Assembly: GCA_002215645.1 (NCBI GenBank)
Contig: NGFI01000010.1
Coordinates: forward strand, 84,740-148,739
DNA from: Gemmatimonadetes bacterium 2013_60CM_65_52
GTDB lineage: Bacteria > Gemmatimonadota > Gemmatimonadetes > Gemmatimonadales > Gemmatimonadaceae
DNA length: 64,000 bases
Direction of reading: 5' to 3'
The notes under the pieces are model-generated. The model was not told where the DNA came from. It saw only the letters and a program-made list of their open reading frames with translations, and did no database searches. Position numbers and translations under genes: made by a program. Below are positions 33,501 through 42,802 of the stretch, one piece after another; within the stretch, counting starts at the first letter, position 1; every line of letters starts with the position of its first letter.

Positions 33501-35021
33501 TCAGCGCAGGAGCTGCTCGATCTTTCTCACGAGGGGCGCGAAGCCGAGCGCCTTGCCCGTCACGCGCTCTGCGAGCTCGTGGGCCAGCTCCCGTTGCGCC
33601 TCGCCGAACAACGCATTCGTCATCCACGGCCCCGTGCGAGGATTGCGCCACCAATCCTCGTTATCTCGCTCGACGAGAGTCTCGTTGAGCAGCGCCTGTA
33701 GCTGCCACGCGCGAAGATAGCGCGCCGAATAGTACCGTGGATCCACGTCGACGAACGCATCCGAGCGCGCGTAGCGGAAATCCGTCGCGGCGGTGAGTAG
33801 CTCGACGTAGAGATCGGGCAGCGAGTCCCACGGCACTCCGCCACCATAAAGCTGCGTCTCGTAGATCAGCTTCGCGCTGTACCGGCGGAGAAAGTGCAGC
33901 TCCTCGAACCCGGCGCTCCGCAGGAACGCTGGCGACGTCCGCTTGTCGAGCCCCGTGTAGCGGTGCAACCAGCCAGCGTCCTGCATCAGATGATCGAAGA
34001 GCATGGCGTAGCTCTCCGTCACCGAGTTGTCGCCCATGAAGCGGAACTCCATGGGATGATCGGGCCGCATGTACGCATAGTGCAGCGCATGCCCGAGCTC
34101 GTGGAGAAACGTATTCCAGTCCACCTGGCCGCCGTGCGGGCGCAGTACCAGGTACACCTCGTCCGGCACTCGTACCGGCGCGCAGAATGCGCGGGGCCGC
34201 TTTCCTTCCCGTTCGCCCGTATCGAAGTGAATGCGCCCGTTGGCTTCCGGATCGATTCCCATCTCGTGCACCTGGCGACGGATCGCGAGCTCCATGTCGC
34301 TTTCGGGGAAGTACTCATCGAACTCGCGCGCACGAAACAGGGCGAGGGCATCCGCACGCGTCGCCTCCTGCAGCTCCATGCCGAGCACGCGCTTCACTTC
34401 AACTCGGGCCACGTCGTCCCACATGGCCTGCGTATCGCGAAGAAAAGCCTCACACTCCGCACGGAGGCCGGCCAGCGAGATGCCGCTCAGTAGCTCCCAG
34501 GTGGCATTGTAGTCGTTCGCGATCTCGACGGACTCGGTGATCTCGCGCTCACGCTGAAAGCGCTCTCGCCGGATCGGTGCCAGCTCGCGCTCTACGAGTG
34601 CCGAGCGCGCAGCGTCGATGATTGCGCGCTCCTTCCGGTCCGTGCTGTTCGAGATCTCGATGGACGTGCGCTGCAGGGGAATCTCGCGTCCATCCGGAAG
34701 CCGCACGATCGCTGCGCCTTCCCACGCGATGTCGCGCTCGTCGAGCGGCGCAAGCTCCCGGCTGCTTTGCGACTCCACCTGCCAGTCGAGCAGCAGCCTT
34801 GCCGAGCGTCGTTCCTCGCTCCCCTCCTCGCTGGCGAGCAATGCCTCTCGCGCGACAGCGAGCGAGTCATGCGAGAAGATCGCGCGGTGCTTCTCGTACA
34901 ATGGCTGAATCTGTGCTTCGCCCTTCAGCCCACTGTACGCTTCGTAGAATTCGCGAGACAGCTCGATCATGAACTCCTCGCCCTCGCGGCGAAGGCGATC
35001 GAGCGACAGCGGCTCCGCCAT
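33501..35021 (-). CDS. M3-like zinc metallopeptidase
   Basis: 506 residues, mostly helical. The zinc motif HELGH (307-311) is followed by the third ligand Glu336 in NSVTESYAML, as in gluzincins of the M3 (thimet oligopeptidase/PepF) group. No signal peptide, so it is cytosolic and should cleave short peptides. It is shorter than PepF (about 600) but complete at both ends by context. The ATG at 35021 overlaps the glyS stop by one base. Confidence 0.85.
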   Translation of the reverse strand: MAEPLSLDRLRREGEEFMIELSREFYEAYSGLKGEAQIQPLYEKHRAIFSHDSLAVAREALLASEEGSEERRSARLLLDWQVESQSSRELAPLDERDIAWEGAAIVRLPDGREIPLQRTSIEISNSTDRKERAIIDAARSALVERELAPIRRERFQREREITESVEIANDYNATWELLSGISLAGLRAECEAFLRDTQAMWDDVARVEVKRVLGMELQEATRADALALFRAREFDEYFPESDMELAIRRQVHEMGIDPEANGRIHFDTGEREGKRPRAFCAPVRVPDEVYLVLRPHGGQVDWNTFLHELGHALHYAYMRPDHPMEFRFMGDNSVTESYAMLFDHLMQDAGWLHRYTGLDKRTSPAFLRSAGFEELHFLRRYSAKLIYETQLYGGGVPWDSLPDLYVELLTAATDFRYARSDAFVDVDPRYYSARYLRAWQLQALLNETLVERDNEDWWRNPRTGPWMTNALFGEAQRELAHELAERVTGKALGFAPLVRKIEQLLR

Positions 35022-36370
35022 CAGGCAATTCGCTCGCGCACGTAGTCGCGGACTGCGTCGGCGGCGATGCGGTCCTGTGAGAGCGTGTCACGGTCGCGCA
35101 CGGTCACGGTGCCGTCCTTCACGGACTCGCCATCCACCGTGATGCAGAAGGGAGTGCCTACCTCGTCCTGCCGGCGGTACCGCTTTCCGATGCTGCCGGT
35201 CTCGTCGTAGTCCGTGGGGAAATGCTGCCGAAGCGAGCTCGCGATGCGATGCGCCATTTCCGGCATGCCGTCCTTCTTCGTCAGCGCGAAGACAGCCGCC
35301 TTGATTGGTGCGAGCGACGGGCTCAATCGCAGCACGGTGCGCCCCTCCTCCTCCCCCTGCACCGTCTCCTCACGATAGGCATTCACGAGCAGCGCCAGCG
35401 TCGTCCGATCCGCGCCGACCGATGTCTCGATGACGTAGGGAAGATAGCGCTTGTTCTTCGGCTGATCGAAGTACTCGAGCTTCTTGCCCGAATATTCCTG
35501 GTGCCGCGACAGATCGAAGTCACCGCGGTTGTGGATGCCCTCGACTTCCTGGAAGCCGAGCGTGCCGCCGAAGTCGAACTCGATGTCGAAGGCCGCGCGT
35601 GCGTAGTGCGCGAGTTCCGAACCCTGATGCTCGTGGTAATTCAGTCGCGCGGCTGCCAGACCGAGGCCCTGATGCCACCGCATTCTTTCTTCCTTCCAGA
35701 ACTGGAACCACTCCATGTCCGTTCCAGGCTCGACGAAGAATTGCATCTCCATCTGCTCGAACTCGCGCGTGCGGAAGATGAAGTTTCCGGGCGTGATCTC
35801 GTTGCGGAACGCTTTGCCGATCTGTGCGATGCCGAACGGCACCTTCTGACGGGTGCTCTGCTGCACGTTCAGGAAGTTGACGAAGATGCCCTGCGCCGTC
35901 TCCGGACGGAGGTACACCGTGGCCGCGCTCTCCTCCACGGGACCCATGAAGGTCTTGAACATCAGATTGAACAGCCGCGGCTCGGTGAGCTGGCACTGCT
36001 CCGCCTCGCCCGGACGCTTGCTCGGTTTCTGGGGACAACGCGCATCCTGCAGCTTGTCGGCGCGAAAGCGACCCTTGCACGTGCGGCAGTCCACGAGCGG
36101 ATCCGTGAATCCAGCGACGTGCCCACTGGCCTCCCAGACGCGCGGATGCATGAGAATCGCGGCGTCCAGCCCCTCGATGTCGTCGCGCAGGCGCACCATC
36201 GCGTGCCACCATGCGTCCTTGAGGTTCTTCTTGAGCTCGACGCCGAGTGGCCCGTAATCCCACACCGAGCCCGCTCCGCCGTAGATTTCGGAGCTTTGAA
36301 AGATGAAGCCGCGTCGCTTTGCGAGCGACACGAGCTTGTCCATTACGTCGGGTTGTGTGCTTGCCGGCAT
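35021..36370 (-). CDS. glyS: Glycyl-tRNA synthetase (single-chain alpha2 type)
   Basis: 449 residues, class II synthetase of the bacterial single-chain (GlyQS/Gram-positive and eukaryote-like) type. Visible: N-terminal [20 protein letters not shown], a cysteine-bearing insert (CRTCKGRF and RCPQKPS), [18 protein letters not shown], motif 2 [17 protein letters not shown] plus [12 protein letters not shown], and motif 3 near the C-terminus, with an anticodon domain after about residue 345. Start ATG 36370. Confidence 0.96.
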   Translation of the reverse strand: MPASTQPDVMDKLVSLAKRRGFIFQSSEIYGGAGSVWDYGPLGVELKKNLKDAWWHAMVRLRDDIEGLDAAILMHPRVWEASGHVAGFTDPLVDCRTCKGRFRADKLQDARCPQKPSKRPGEAEQCQLTEPRLFNLMFKTFMGPVEESAATVYLRPETAQGIFVNFLNVQQSTRQKVPFGIAQIGKAFRNEITPGNFIFRTREFEQMEMQFFVEPGTDMEWFQFWKEERMRWHQGLGLAAARLNYHEHQGSELAHYARAAFDIEFDFGGTLGFQEVEGIHNRGDFDLSRHQEYSGKKLEYFDQPKNKRYLPYVIETSVGADRTTLALLVNAYREETVQGEEEGRTVLRLSPSLAPIKAAVFALTKKDGMPEMAHRIASSLRQHFPTDYDETGSIGKRYRRQDEVGTPFCITVDGESVKDGTVTVRDRDTLSQDRIAADAVRDYVRERIA

Positions 36371-36387
36371 GGGTCCGCGAAAAGTAC

Positions 36388-37416
36388 TCAGGTATCCAGC
36401 TCTGCGCTGAGTGTGGGCGCCTCGGGCGTGGGACGTCCCAGCAGGTGCGCCACGATCCTGTCGCCGTGATAACGCCCGTTCTCGATGAAGACCTTGTTGG
36501 CGTCGTAACCGGCCACGACCACACCGGCGATGTACAGGCCTGCCATGGAGGTCTCGAGGGTCTCGGAATCATGTGTCGGAATTCCTGTCACTCCGTCGAT
36601 GGGTACGCCGGCATCGCGCAGCAGGTCCGTGTTCGGAGCAAATCCGGTCATGAGGTAGACGAATCGCGCGGCCAGATCGTCCTCGCCGCGCGGCGATCGC
36701 ACCACCACGACGCCGGGTTCGATGCGCGCGACGCGAGAATTCCAACGCGTCGCGATCGCGCCTTCCTTGGCGCGATTCTCGAAGTCCGGAAGCACCCACG
36801 GCTTGATGCGCTTGTCGAACGTGGGACCGAAATGCACCAGTGTGACACGAGCGCCGGCGCGCCAGAGGTCGAGCGCCGCCTCGGCAGCGGAATTGCCGCC
36901 CCCCACGACGACGACGTCCTGATCGAACGCACCGTGCCCTTCGCGGTATGTGTGCCGGACGTGCGATAACTCTTCACCAGCCACACCCAGCCGATTTGGC
37001 GACCCGAAGTATCCGGTGGCAACCACGACGGAGCGCGCTTGCGTCTCGTACTGCGCGCCCTCCGTGGTCACCGAGTAAACCCTCCACGCATCGCCCACAC
37101 GCTCGAGGCGGCTGACCCGCTCGTACTGTCGCACGTCGAGAGTGAAATGCCGCACGATGGCGCGATAGTACGCCAAGGCGTCGCGGCGCGTGGGCTTCTC
37201 CGTCGCCACCACGAATGGAACGCCGCCGAGCGACAGTTTCTCCGCCGTGGAAAAGAAGCTGACGTAGTAAGGATACTCCGTGATGGTGCTGACGACACAC
37301 CCGGCATCGAGCACGCGCGCCCTCAGCCCGGCGCGCTGCGCCGCGATGGCCGCGGCTAGCCCACAGGGTCCGGCACCGACAACCAACAGGTCGATGACTG
37401 GCGCGTCAGAGTCCAA
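36388..37416 (-). CDS. ypdA: YpdA-family NAD(P)-disulfide reductase
   Basis: 342 residues with FAD-binding [10 protein letters not shown] at the start, a second nucleotide-binding motif [15 protein letters not shown], and the ending [20 protein letters not shown]. This is the YpdA family, proposed bacillithiol disulfide reductases, so the organism may use bacillithiol or a similar small thiol. The start is a TTG at 37416 overlapping purA's stop by 11 bases. The order purA-ypdA-glyS is probably one transcript. Confidence 0.88.
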   Translation of the reverse strand: MDSDAPVIDLLVVGAGPCGLAAAIAAQRAGLRARVLDAGCVVSTITEYPYYVSFFSTAEKLSLGGVPFVVATEKPTRRDALAYYRAIVRHFTLDVRQYERVSRLERVGDAWRVYSVTTEGAQYETQARSVVVATGYFGSPNRLGVAGEELSHVRHTYREGHGAFDQDVVVVGGGNSAAEAALDLWRAGARVTLVHFGPTFDKRIKPWVLPDFENRAKEGAIATRWNSRVARIEPGVVVVRSPRGEDDLAARFVYLMTGFAPNTDLLRDAGVPIDGVTGIPTHDSETLETSMAGLYIAGVVVAGYDANKVFIENGRYHGDRIVAHLLGRPTPEAPTLSAELDT

Positions 37417-38686
37417 TGATCTGGTCCCGCCTGGTGCCGACGCTCACATAGGTGATCGGCGCCTCGACGAGCGATTCGATGCGATCGAGATACCGACGCG
37501 CGGCGCCGGGCAGGTCCGTGAGCGTCCGGGCGGCCGCGGTCGAGCATTTCCAGCCCTCGAACCGCTCGTAGCGCGGAACCGCGCGCTCGAGTGCCATGAG
37601 ATCGCTCGGGAACTCTTGGTGCAACTCGCCATCGATCTCATACCCGACGCAGAGCTGAAGCGAGTCCAGCGTGTCGAGTACGTCGAGCTTTGTCACCGCG
37701 AGATCGGTGAGGCCGTTGACTCGCGTGGCGTATCGCACGACGACGGCGTCGAACCAGCCGCAGCGGCGCGGGCGGCCCGTGGTCGCGCCGAACTCGTTGC
37801 CGAGGCCGCGGACTTCAGTCTGGAGCGGCTCGCCGAGTTCCGTTGGCAGCGGCCCATTGCCGACGCGTGTCGTGTACGCTTTCACCACGCCAAGTACCCG
37901 GTCCACGAGGTTGGGACCAATGCCGACGCCGATGGCCGCACCGCCGGCCGTCGTGCTGCTCGACGTCACGTACGGATACGTGCCATGATCGATGTCCAGC
38001 AGCGAGCCCTGTGCGCCCTCCAGGAGCACCGATGCGTGCGACTTCACCGCACGATAGATGGTGAGGCTGATGTCGTCCGTGAGCGGCACCAGGCGTTTGG
38101 CGAGCTGCTCGAGCTTCGTCACGATGGCGTCCACGTCGATCGTCGTATCGGACCCATAACGCTTGAGGCGCCACTGTGCATGCTCGGCGCCCTTTGAGAC
38201 CAGCTCGCGAAGACGATCCGGGTAGCGCAGGTCGAGCACGCGGACACCGCGCCGCGCCACCTTGTCCTCGTACGCAGGGCCAATGCCCCGGCCGGTCGTG
38301 CCGATGGCCCGGCTCGACGCACTCTCCGCGTCCACGAGCTTGTGATAGGGCAGTACGAGATGCGCGCGGCCACTCACATAGAGTCGCCCCTCGACGTCCA
38401 CGCCGGCCTGCACGAGGCCGTCGACCTCATCGAACAACGTGTCAGGATCGAGGACGACGCCGTTGCCGATGGCACACCGGACTCCCGGATGCAGAATGCC
38501 ACTCGGAATCTGGTGGAGCACGAACGAGCGGTCGCCGAGGTCCACGGTATGTCCGGCGTTGGCGCCGCCCTGGTAGCGCACCACCCAATCGGCGCGCTCC
38601 GCCAGGACGTCCACGAGCTTCCCCTTTCCCTCGTCGCCCCACTGCGCACCGACGACGACCACCACGCGCGATTCCGGACCGAACAT
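37406..38686 (-). CDS. purA: Adenylosuccinate synthase
   Basis: 426 residues, full length. GTP-binding loop GDEGKGK near residue 17, QYRGGANAGHT-type motif read as YQGGANAGHTV, TGRGIGPAYEDK, and the late RPRRCGWFDAVVVRYA. It makes adenylosuccinate from IMP and Asp in AMP synthesis. The start ATG at 38686 follows a 300-base intergenic region that holds a terminator for the upstream genes. Confidence 0.97.
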   Translation of the reverse strand: MFGPESRVVVVVGAQWGDEGKGKLVDVLAERADWVVRYQGGANAGHTVDLGDRSFVLHQIPSGILHPGVRCAIGNGVVLDPDTLFDEVDGLVQAGVDVEGRLYVSGRAHLVLPYHKLVDAESASSRAIGTTGRGIGPAYEDKVARRGVRVLDLRYPDRLRELVSKGAEHAQWRLKRYGSDTTIDVDAIVTKLEQLAKRLVPLTDDISLTIYRAVKSHASVLLEGAQGSLLDIDHGTYPYVTSSSTTAGGAAIGVGIGPNLVDRVLGVVKAYTTRVGNGPLPTELGEPLQTEVRGLGNEFGATTGRPRRCGWFDAVVVRYATRVNGLTDLAVTKLDVLDTLDSLQLCVGYEIDGELHQEFPSDLMALERAVPRYERFEGWKCSTAAARTLTDLPGAARRYLDRIESLVEAPITYVSVGTRRDQIIGL

Positions 38687-38714
38687 GAGGCTCCGAGCAG
38701 TCTACCGTGGGCAA

Positions 38715-38746
38715 CAAAAAACGCCCCGCGGGTTCGCGTGGGCGTT
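38715..38746 (-). terminator. Rho-independent terminator
   Basis: Read on the minus strand, AACGCCC-ACGCG-AACC-CGCGG-GGCGTT forms a GC-rich hairpin (38720-38746) followed directly by a run of T (38715-38721). It lies after the DUF456/M28 unit and before purA, so it ends that upstream transcript or attenuates into purA. Confidence 0.75.
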
Positions 38747-38809
38747 GGCTGAATCTACCGGATGGGTGGACGAAGTCAACAAACGCAACAGCAGTATCAG
38801 GAGGGAACT

Positions 38810-38827
38810 CCAGTACCCGGTATCCGG
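38810..38827. repeat. Left arm of an 18-bp inverted repeat
   Basis: CCAGTACCCGGTATCCGG is repeated as its exact reverse complement at 38942-38959, 114 bases away. The core CCGGTATCCGG is itself near-palindromic. No transposase or target duplication is present, so this is a short dispersed or structural element. Confidence 0.65.
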
Positions 38828-38941
38828 CATCCTGTACAAACGCGTATGCAGCAGGGCGGTCTTTGTCGGCCGTCGCTCGGTATGGTATTCCCGCGCTAAG
38901 CCGCGTCCGTAGTCCTACCGGATACGACGTTTTACCGAGTA

Positions 38942-38959
38942 CCGGATACCGGGTACTGG
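38942..38959. repeat. Right arm of the 18-bp inverted repeat
   Basis: Exact reverse complement of 38810-38827. A partial direct copy (TACCGGATAC) occurs at 38916-38925. The arms could pair into a long stem in RNA, or mark the ends of a small repeated element. Confidence 0.65.
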
Positions 38960-38986
38960 TCTTCACTACTGGGTCTGCGTCCCCAT

Positions 38987-39475
38987 TCAGGGGAGTGCCG
39001 CGACCATGACCCACGCCGCCATCCCCACGCCGATGCCCACCTTTGCTGCGGCCGACAACGCACGCCCGATCAACGCCCCTGTCGCCACCCGCGTCGCATT
39101 CGCGCCGCCGCTGCCTCCGGAGATCTCCAACACGAACGCGCCGACAAATGCTCCGACGAACGCGCCGATCACCGATCCGACAATCGGCAGGGGAACGCCC
39201 ATGAACGCGCCGACCATCGCCCCGATGACCGCACCCCAACTGGCTCGCCGCGAGCCGCCGTACTTCCGCGTGTACTTCGCCGTCAGCGTCCACTCGATGA
39301 CCTCGCCGACCACGGCAAGCACCGTGACGCCGACGACCGTAACGATGCCCACGCTGTTGGGCACGAGCAGCGAGTAGCCCAGCGCTGCCCCCGCGATGAT
39401 CCACGTCCCGGGCAAGCCGAATGGCACCATCACGAGGCCGAGCAGCAGCACCAGGGCAAGCAGCAGTTGATTCAT
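38987..39475 (-). CDS. DUF456 membrane protein
   Basis: 162 residues, very hydrophobic, with about four or five membrane helices and Gly-rich segments (VIGAMVGAFMGVPLPIVGSV). This is the DUF456 pattern; the family is of unknown function. The start overlaps the M28 peptidase stop (ATGA), so it is co-translated and could be the peptidase's membrane partner. Confidence 0.8.
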   Translation of the reverse strand: MNQLLLALVLLLGLVMVPFGLPGTWIIAGAALGYSLLVPNSVGIVTVVGVTVLAVVGEVIEWTLTAKYTRKYGGSRRASWGAVIGAMVGAFMGVPLPIVGSVIGAFVGAFVGAFVLEISGGSGGANATRVATGALIGRALSAAAKVGIGVGMAAWVMVAALP

Positions 39476-40506
39476 GGAGCCAATGCCTCCGCCGCGTGCG
39501 CAAGGATGGCGCCCACTTCGTCGATGCGAGTGCCGCGCATTGCGTCCAACGAGTCCGCGCGCAGATGCACGCGGCGCAACGAGCTTACAGAGCCATGACT
39601 CACCGTAACGGCCTGCCAGCCGGCCTGAACGAGCGCCGTTGAATCGGTCAACAGGCCGGGTGGCATTCGCCGCACGCGGACCTCGCGTGATGTCGCGCTC
39701 GACACCGCGCGAGCGATGTCCTGCGGCAGACGTCGCGAATACATGATCACGATCGACCCATCGTCGTCCACTCCGTCACAGTTGAGTGCGATGGATGGCG
39801 CTTTCCCGCGCATCCACGCCCGCACACCTGCCAACCCCAACTCTTCGGCGCTCGGCAGCAATATCCCGATCGCAAGTTTCGGTGACAGCAGCTCCGCGGC
39901 GACGAGCACGGCGGACACACCGGACGCATTGTCCAGCGCGCCAGCCGATCGGTTGCCGGGAACACTCAGCGCCAGGGGCAGTGCGCCGGCAACCGTGATT
40001 ACCGTCGCGGTCACCCACATCGTACGGGCCGGTACGCCGCCGAGTGTCAGCATCACCGAAAGAAATGACACGCCGAGGCCGAGTCCGAGCACGACGATTC
40101 CCGCAACGCGGGTGGCCGACGGCACGGGTTGCGACTTGGTATCCGTGTGCGCCACGAGCCACACGCGCGGCGGACCATTGCCGCGCGTCGCGACGAGATT
40201 TCGCGAGGTGCCGCGCAGGAAGGGGAGCCACAGCACGGCGTCGCCGAGCATGGCACCCGCGAAGATCACCGTGAGCAGGAGTCCCGCAAGCAGCGTCGCC
40301 GCCGCAAGGCGCGGATCGCTTCCGCTCGATCCGAAGCGTGCCGCCCCGACAACGGTCGCCGAAATGAGTAGGGCGCCGAGCGGCGACGCAAACCTCGACG
40401 GGAACCGGGAAAAGTCGAACGGCTCTTCGCTTACCGCGAACCCGCACTTCTCGAGTACTGCCGTGGCGTAAGCGCGCGCCACCGCTTCCTCGGCCGAGCC
40501 GGCCAT
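39472..40506 (-). CDS. Membrane M28-family peptidase
   Basis: 344 residues. Zinc-aminopeptidase residues of M28 are visible: H120-T-D122 in VAHTDTKSQ, D192 in GALDNASGVSA, E221-E222 in PSAEELGL, D244 in NCDGVDD and probable H314 in RVHLRADSL. Two membrane helices lie at about 41-56 and 66-87; a second pair (about 133-157 and 162-182) interrupts the catalytic domain between H120/D122 and D192. That layout is unusual. It probably trims peptides near the membrane. It is co-translated with DUF456. Confidence 0.75.
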   Translation of the reverse strand: MAGSAEEAVARAYATAVLEKCGFAVSEEPFDFSRFPSRFASPLGALLISATVVGAARFGSSGSDPRLAAATLLAGLLLTVIFAGAMLGDAVLWLPFLRGTSRNLVATRGNGPPRVWLVAHTDTKSQPVPSATRVAGIVVLGLGLGVSFLSVMLTLGGVPARTMWVTATVITVAGALPLALSVPGNRSAGALDNASGVSAVLVAAELLSPKLAIGILLPSAEELGLAGVRAWMRGKAPSIALNCDGVDDDGSIVIMYSRRLPQDIARAVSSATSREVRVRRMPPGLLTDSTALVQAGWQAVTVSHGSVSSLRRVHLRADSLDAMRGTRIDEVGAILAHAAEALAP

Positions 40507-40532
40507 TCGAGGCTGCTGCGCGATTGCGCGGA

Positions 40533-40554
40533 GATGCCGGACGCCGCCGGCATC
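40533..40554 (-). terminator. Hairpin after pilT
   Basis: GATGCCGG and CCGGCATC pair over a 6-base loop just past the pilT stop on the minus strand. No U-run follows; a competing GACGCC/GGCGTC pairing overlaps it. Likely a 3' hairpin or weak terminator. Confidence 0.4.
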
Positions 40555-40558
40555 GGCG

Positions 40559-41755
40559 TCACTGGCCGAGGAAATCGAACCCGCCGCCGCCCTGCGTCAT
40601 GCCGTCCATCCCCGCGGCGGCTGGCGCGGATTCCGCCGACGCGGCCGCCTCCGCCGCAGCGACCGCCGACGCGCTGACCGACGAGGTGACACGGCTGAAC
40701 ATGCGCATCTTCAGCTCGAAGTCCGACGGATTGGTGGCCGCCGACATCGCGGTGTCGAACGTCACCTCGCCCGACTGAACGAGGTCGGCCAGGTGTTGGT
40801 CGAACGTCTGCATGCCGTACTGGTCGCGACCGTCAGCGATGTAGTCGCGGATTTCACCGATGCGCTTGCCGTCCGCGATCATGTCGCGCACCGCGGGCGT
40901 CACGATGAGAATCTCGGCGGCCACCGCGCGGCCGTGGCCGTCGGCGCGCGGCAGCAGGCGTTGTGACACGACGGAGTTCAGCGTCTCGCTCAACCGGATG
41001 CGCACGACGTCCTGCTCCTCGGGCGGGAACATGGCCATGATGCGGAGAATCGTGCTCTGCGCGTCCGGCGTGTGCAGCGTGGAGATCAGCAGGTGGCCCG
41101 TCTCCGCGGCCTTCATCGCCGTGTCGATCGTCTCCGCGTCGCGCATCTCACCGATCATGACGACGTCGGGGTCCTGACGCAGCGCGGCGCGGAGCCCATT
41201 CTTGAAGTCCATGGTGTCCGACCCGATCTCGCGCTGCGTGATGGCGCTCTGAATGTCGGTATGGAGAAACTCGATCGGGTTCTCGAGCGTGAGAATGTGC
41301 CGGTTCTCGTGCTGGTTGATGTAGTTCACCATCGCCGCCATGGTGCTCGACTTGCCCGAGCCCGTGACGCCGGTGACGAGCACCATGCCCCGCTCCGCCT
41401 GCGCCACGCGCTCGAGAGATGGCGGCAGCCGCAGCTTCTCGAACGTCGGCACCTCGAATGGAATGACACGCATTACGACCATGAAGCTCGACCGCTGCTT
41501 CATGATGTTCACGCGGAAGCGTCCGATGCCGACCGAGGACCACGAGCAGTCGTAGTCCATGATCTTGTCGATGCGCGCCTTGTCGTCTTCGTTGGACATC
41601 AGGTGTAGCGCGATCGTGCGCGTCTGCTCCGGCGTCAGCGCCTGTTTCGTGAGCGGCACGAGCTTGCCGTGGATGCGCGCGCGGAAGACGTCGCCCGCCT
41701 TGATGTGCAGGTCCGACGCGCCGCGATCCACCGCCGCCTTGATGATGCGTTCCAT
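40559..41755 (-). CDS. pilT: Twitching motility ATPase PilT
   Basis: 398 residues: N-terminal domain with the ASDLHIKAG signature, Walker A GVTGSGKS (129-136), Asp box TLENPIEF, Walker B DPDVVMIGEMRD and His box TGHLLISTLHT. PilT retracts type IV pili at the inner membrane. The last about 45 residues are Ala/Gly-rich low complexity (AAAEAAASAESAPAAAG) beyond the conserved core. pilB, pilC and pilin genes are not in the window. The gene begins three bases after the 2-hydroxyacid dehydrogenase stop. Confidence 0.95.
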   Translation of the reverse strand: MERIIKAAVDRGASDLHIKAGDVFRARIHGKLVPLTKQALTPEQTRTIALHLMSNEDDKARIDKIMDYDCSWSSVGIGRFRVNIMKQRSSFMVVMRVIPFEVPTFEKLRLPPSLERVAQAERGMVLVTGVTGSGKSSTMAAMVNYINQHENRHILTLENPIEFLHTDIQSAITQREIGSDTMDFKNGLRAALRQDPDVVMIGEMRDAETIDTAMKAAETGHLLISTLHTPDAQSTILRIMAMFPPEEQDVVRIRLSETLNSVVSQRLLPRADGHGRAVAAEILIVTPAVRDMIADGKRIGEIRDYIADGRDQYGMQTFDQHLADLVQSGEVTFDTAMSAATNPSDFELKMRMFSRVTSSVSASAVAAAEAAASAESAPAAAGMDGMTQGGGGFDFLGQ

Positions 41756-41758
41756 GAT

Positions 41759-42802
41759 TCAATACCCTGCCGTCTTGTCAACGAGGTTCCGCAGCGGTGT
41801 GCCCGCCACGTAACGTCGCCAATTGTCGAAGAAAAGGTCGAGTGCCCGAGGCCAGAATCGCCCGGGAGACACGGGCGAGACATGGGGCGCCACGAGCACT
41901 GCTCGAAGCTGCCAAAGGCGACTCGTGGATGCCAGTGGCTCCTCGCGAAAGACGTCGAGAACTGCGCCGCGCAACCGGCCCGATTCGACCATCTCGGCCA
42001 GCGCGTCTTCATCGAGCATCGCCCCCCTCGCCACGTTGACGACGATGGCACGGCGCGGAAGCAGAGCCAGCCGGTCGCGCGACATCAACGCGGCCGTCGC
42101 TCCAGTGAGCGGCGCCGCGAGAACGAGCACGTCGGCCTTCGCCAGCTCTCCGTCGAGCGCATCCATGCCCACCACCGACGCAAACCCTTCCGGCGCGCCC
42201 AACTCGGGCCGGCGCCGGATGCCCACGCACGTCGCACCCAGCGCCGCAAACCGCCAGGCCGCCTCACGGCCGAGCCCGCCGGTGCCCACGATCAACACTC
42301 GCGCGCCGCTGATCTCCCGCAACGGCGACTCCTCCGCGACGAAGAATGCCTTGCTCCATTCCGCACGGTGCTGCTGGTCTACTGCCGCGTCAAATCCCCG
42401 CATGAAGTGGAGCACGCCCGCCAGGACGAACTCGCCGATCGGTGGACCGTGGACGCCCGCGGAGTTCGTGAGCAGGATGTCGGTATCCGCAATGCCGGTC
42501 TGAAGCACGCTGCCGACACCGGCCGCCGCCGAGTGCACCCATCGGAGGCGCCGCCCCGCGGCGAGCAGATCGCGCGTGATGCCGAATCCGAAGTAGATCT
42601 CGGCCTCGGGCATGAGACGCACGGCCTCCTCGCTGGCACGCTGAGGGCCGTCGCCATCGGAGCTCGTCGGCGACCGCACGACGTCCACCACCCACCCCGG
42701 AGGCGCCTCGGCGCGCACACGCTGTTCCGCCTCCGGCGTGAGCGCCCAGTTGCGGGACTTTGCGGTGAGATCGAGGACGAGATGGCGGGCCTCAGTCGAC
42801 AT
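41759..42802 (-). CDS. D-2-hydroxyacid dehydrogenase family protein
   Basis: 347 residues. NAD-binding GTGGLGREAA, catalytic Arg in VNVARGAMLDEDAL, Glu in DVFREEPL and His in VAPHVSPVSPG, with the characteristic VHGPPIGEFVLAG. It reduces 2-oxoacids or oxidises 2-hydroxyacids; the substrate is not predictable. The ATG overlaps the mgtC stop by 11 bases. Confidence 0.9.
   Translation of the reverse strand: MSTEARHLVLDLTAKSRNWALTPEAEQRVRAEAPPGWVVDVVRSPTSSDGDGPQRASEEAVRLMPEAEIYFGFGITRDLLAAGRRLRWVHSAAAGVGSVLQTGIADTDILLTNSAGVHGPPIGEFVLAGVLHFMRGFDAAVDQQHRAEWSKAFFVAEESPLREISGARVLIVGTGGLGREAAWRFAALGATCVGIRRRPELGAPEGFASVVGMDALDGELAKADVLVLAAPLTGATAALMSRDRLALLPRRAIVVNVARGAMLDEDALAEMVESGRLRGAVLDVFREEPLASTSRLWQLRAVLVAPHVSPVSPGRFWPRALDLFFDNWRRYVAGTPLRNLVDKTAGY

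Larger units (their letters stand above)
38687..38986. other. 300-base intergenic region, repeats and a terminator
   Basis: Nothing here looks coding: the short ORFs on either strand are unlike proteins. The region holds a terminator next to purA (38715-38746) and an inverted repeat pair (38810-38827 and 38942-38959). Copies of the core TACCGGAT also occur near 38753 and 38916. The purA promoter must lie in it but is not recognised. Confidence 0.7.

Noticed and set aside
38687..38986. Purine riboswitch ahead of purA
   Set aside because: The only strong structures are a terminator for the upstream genes and the repeat arms; no recognisable purine aptamer core.
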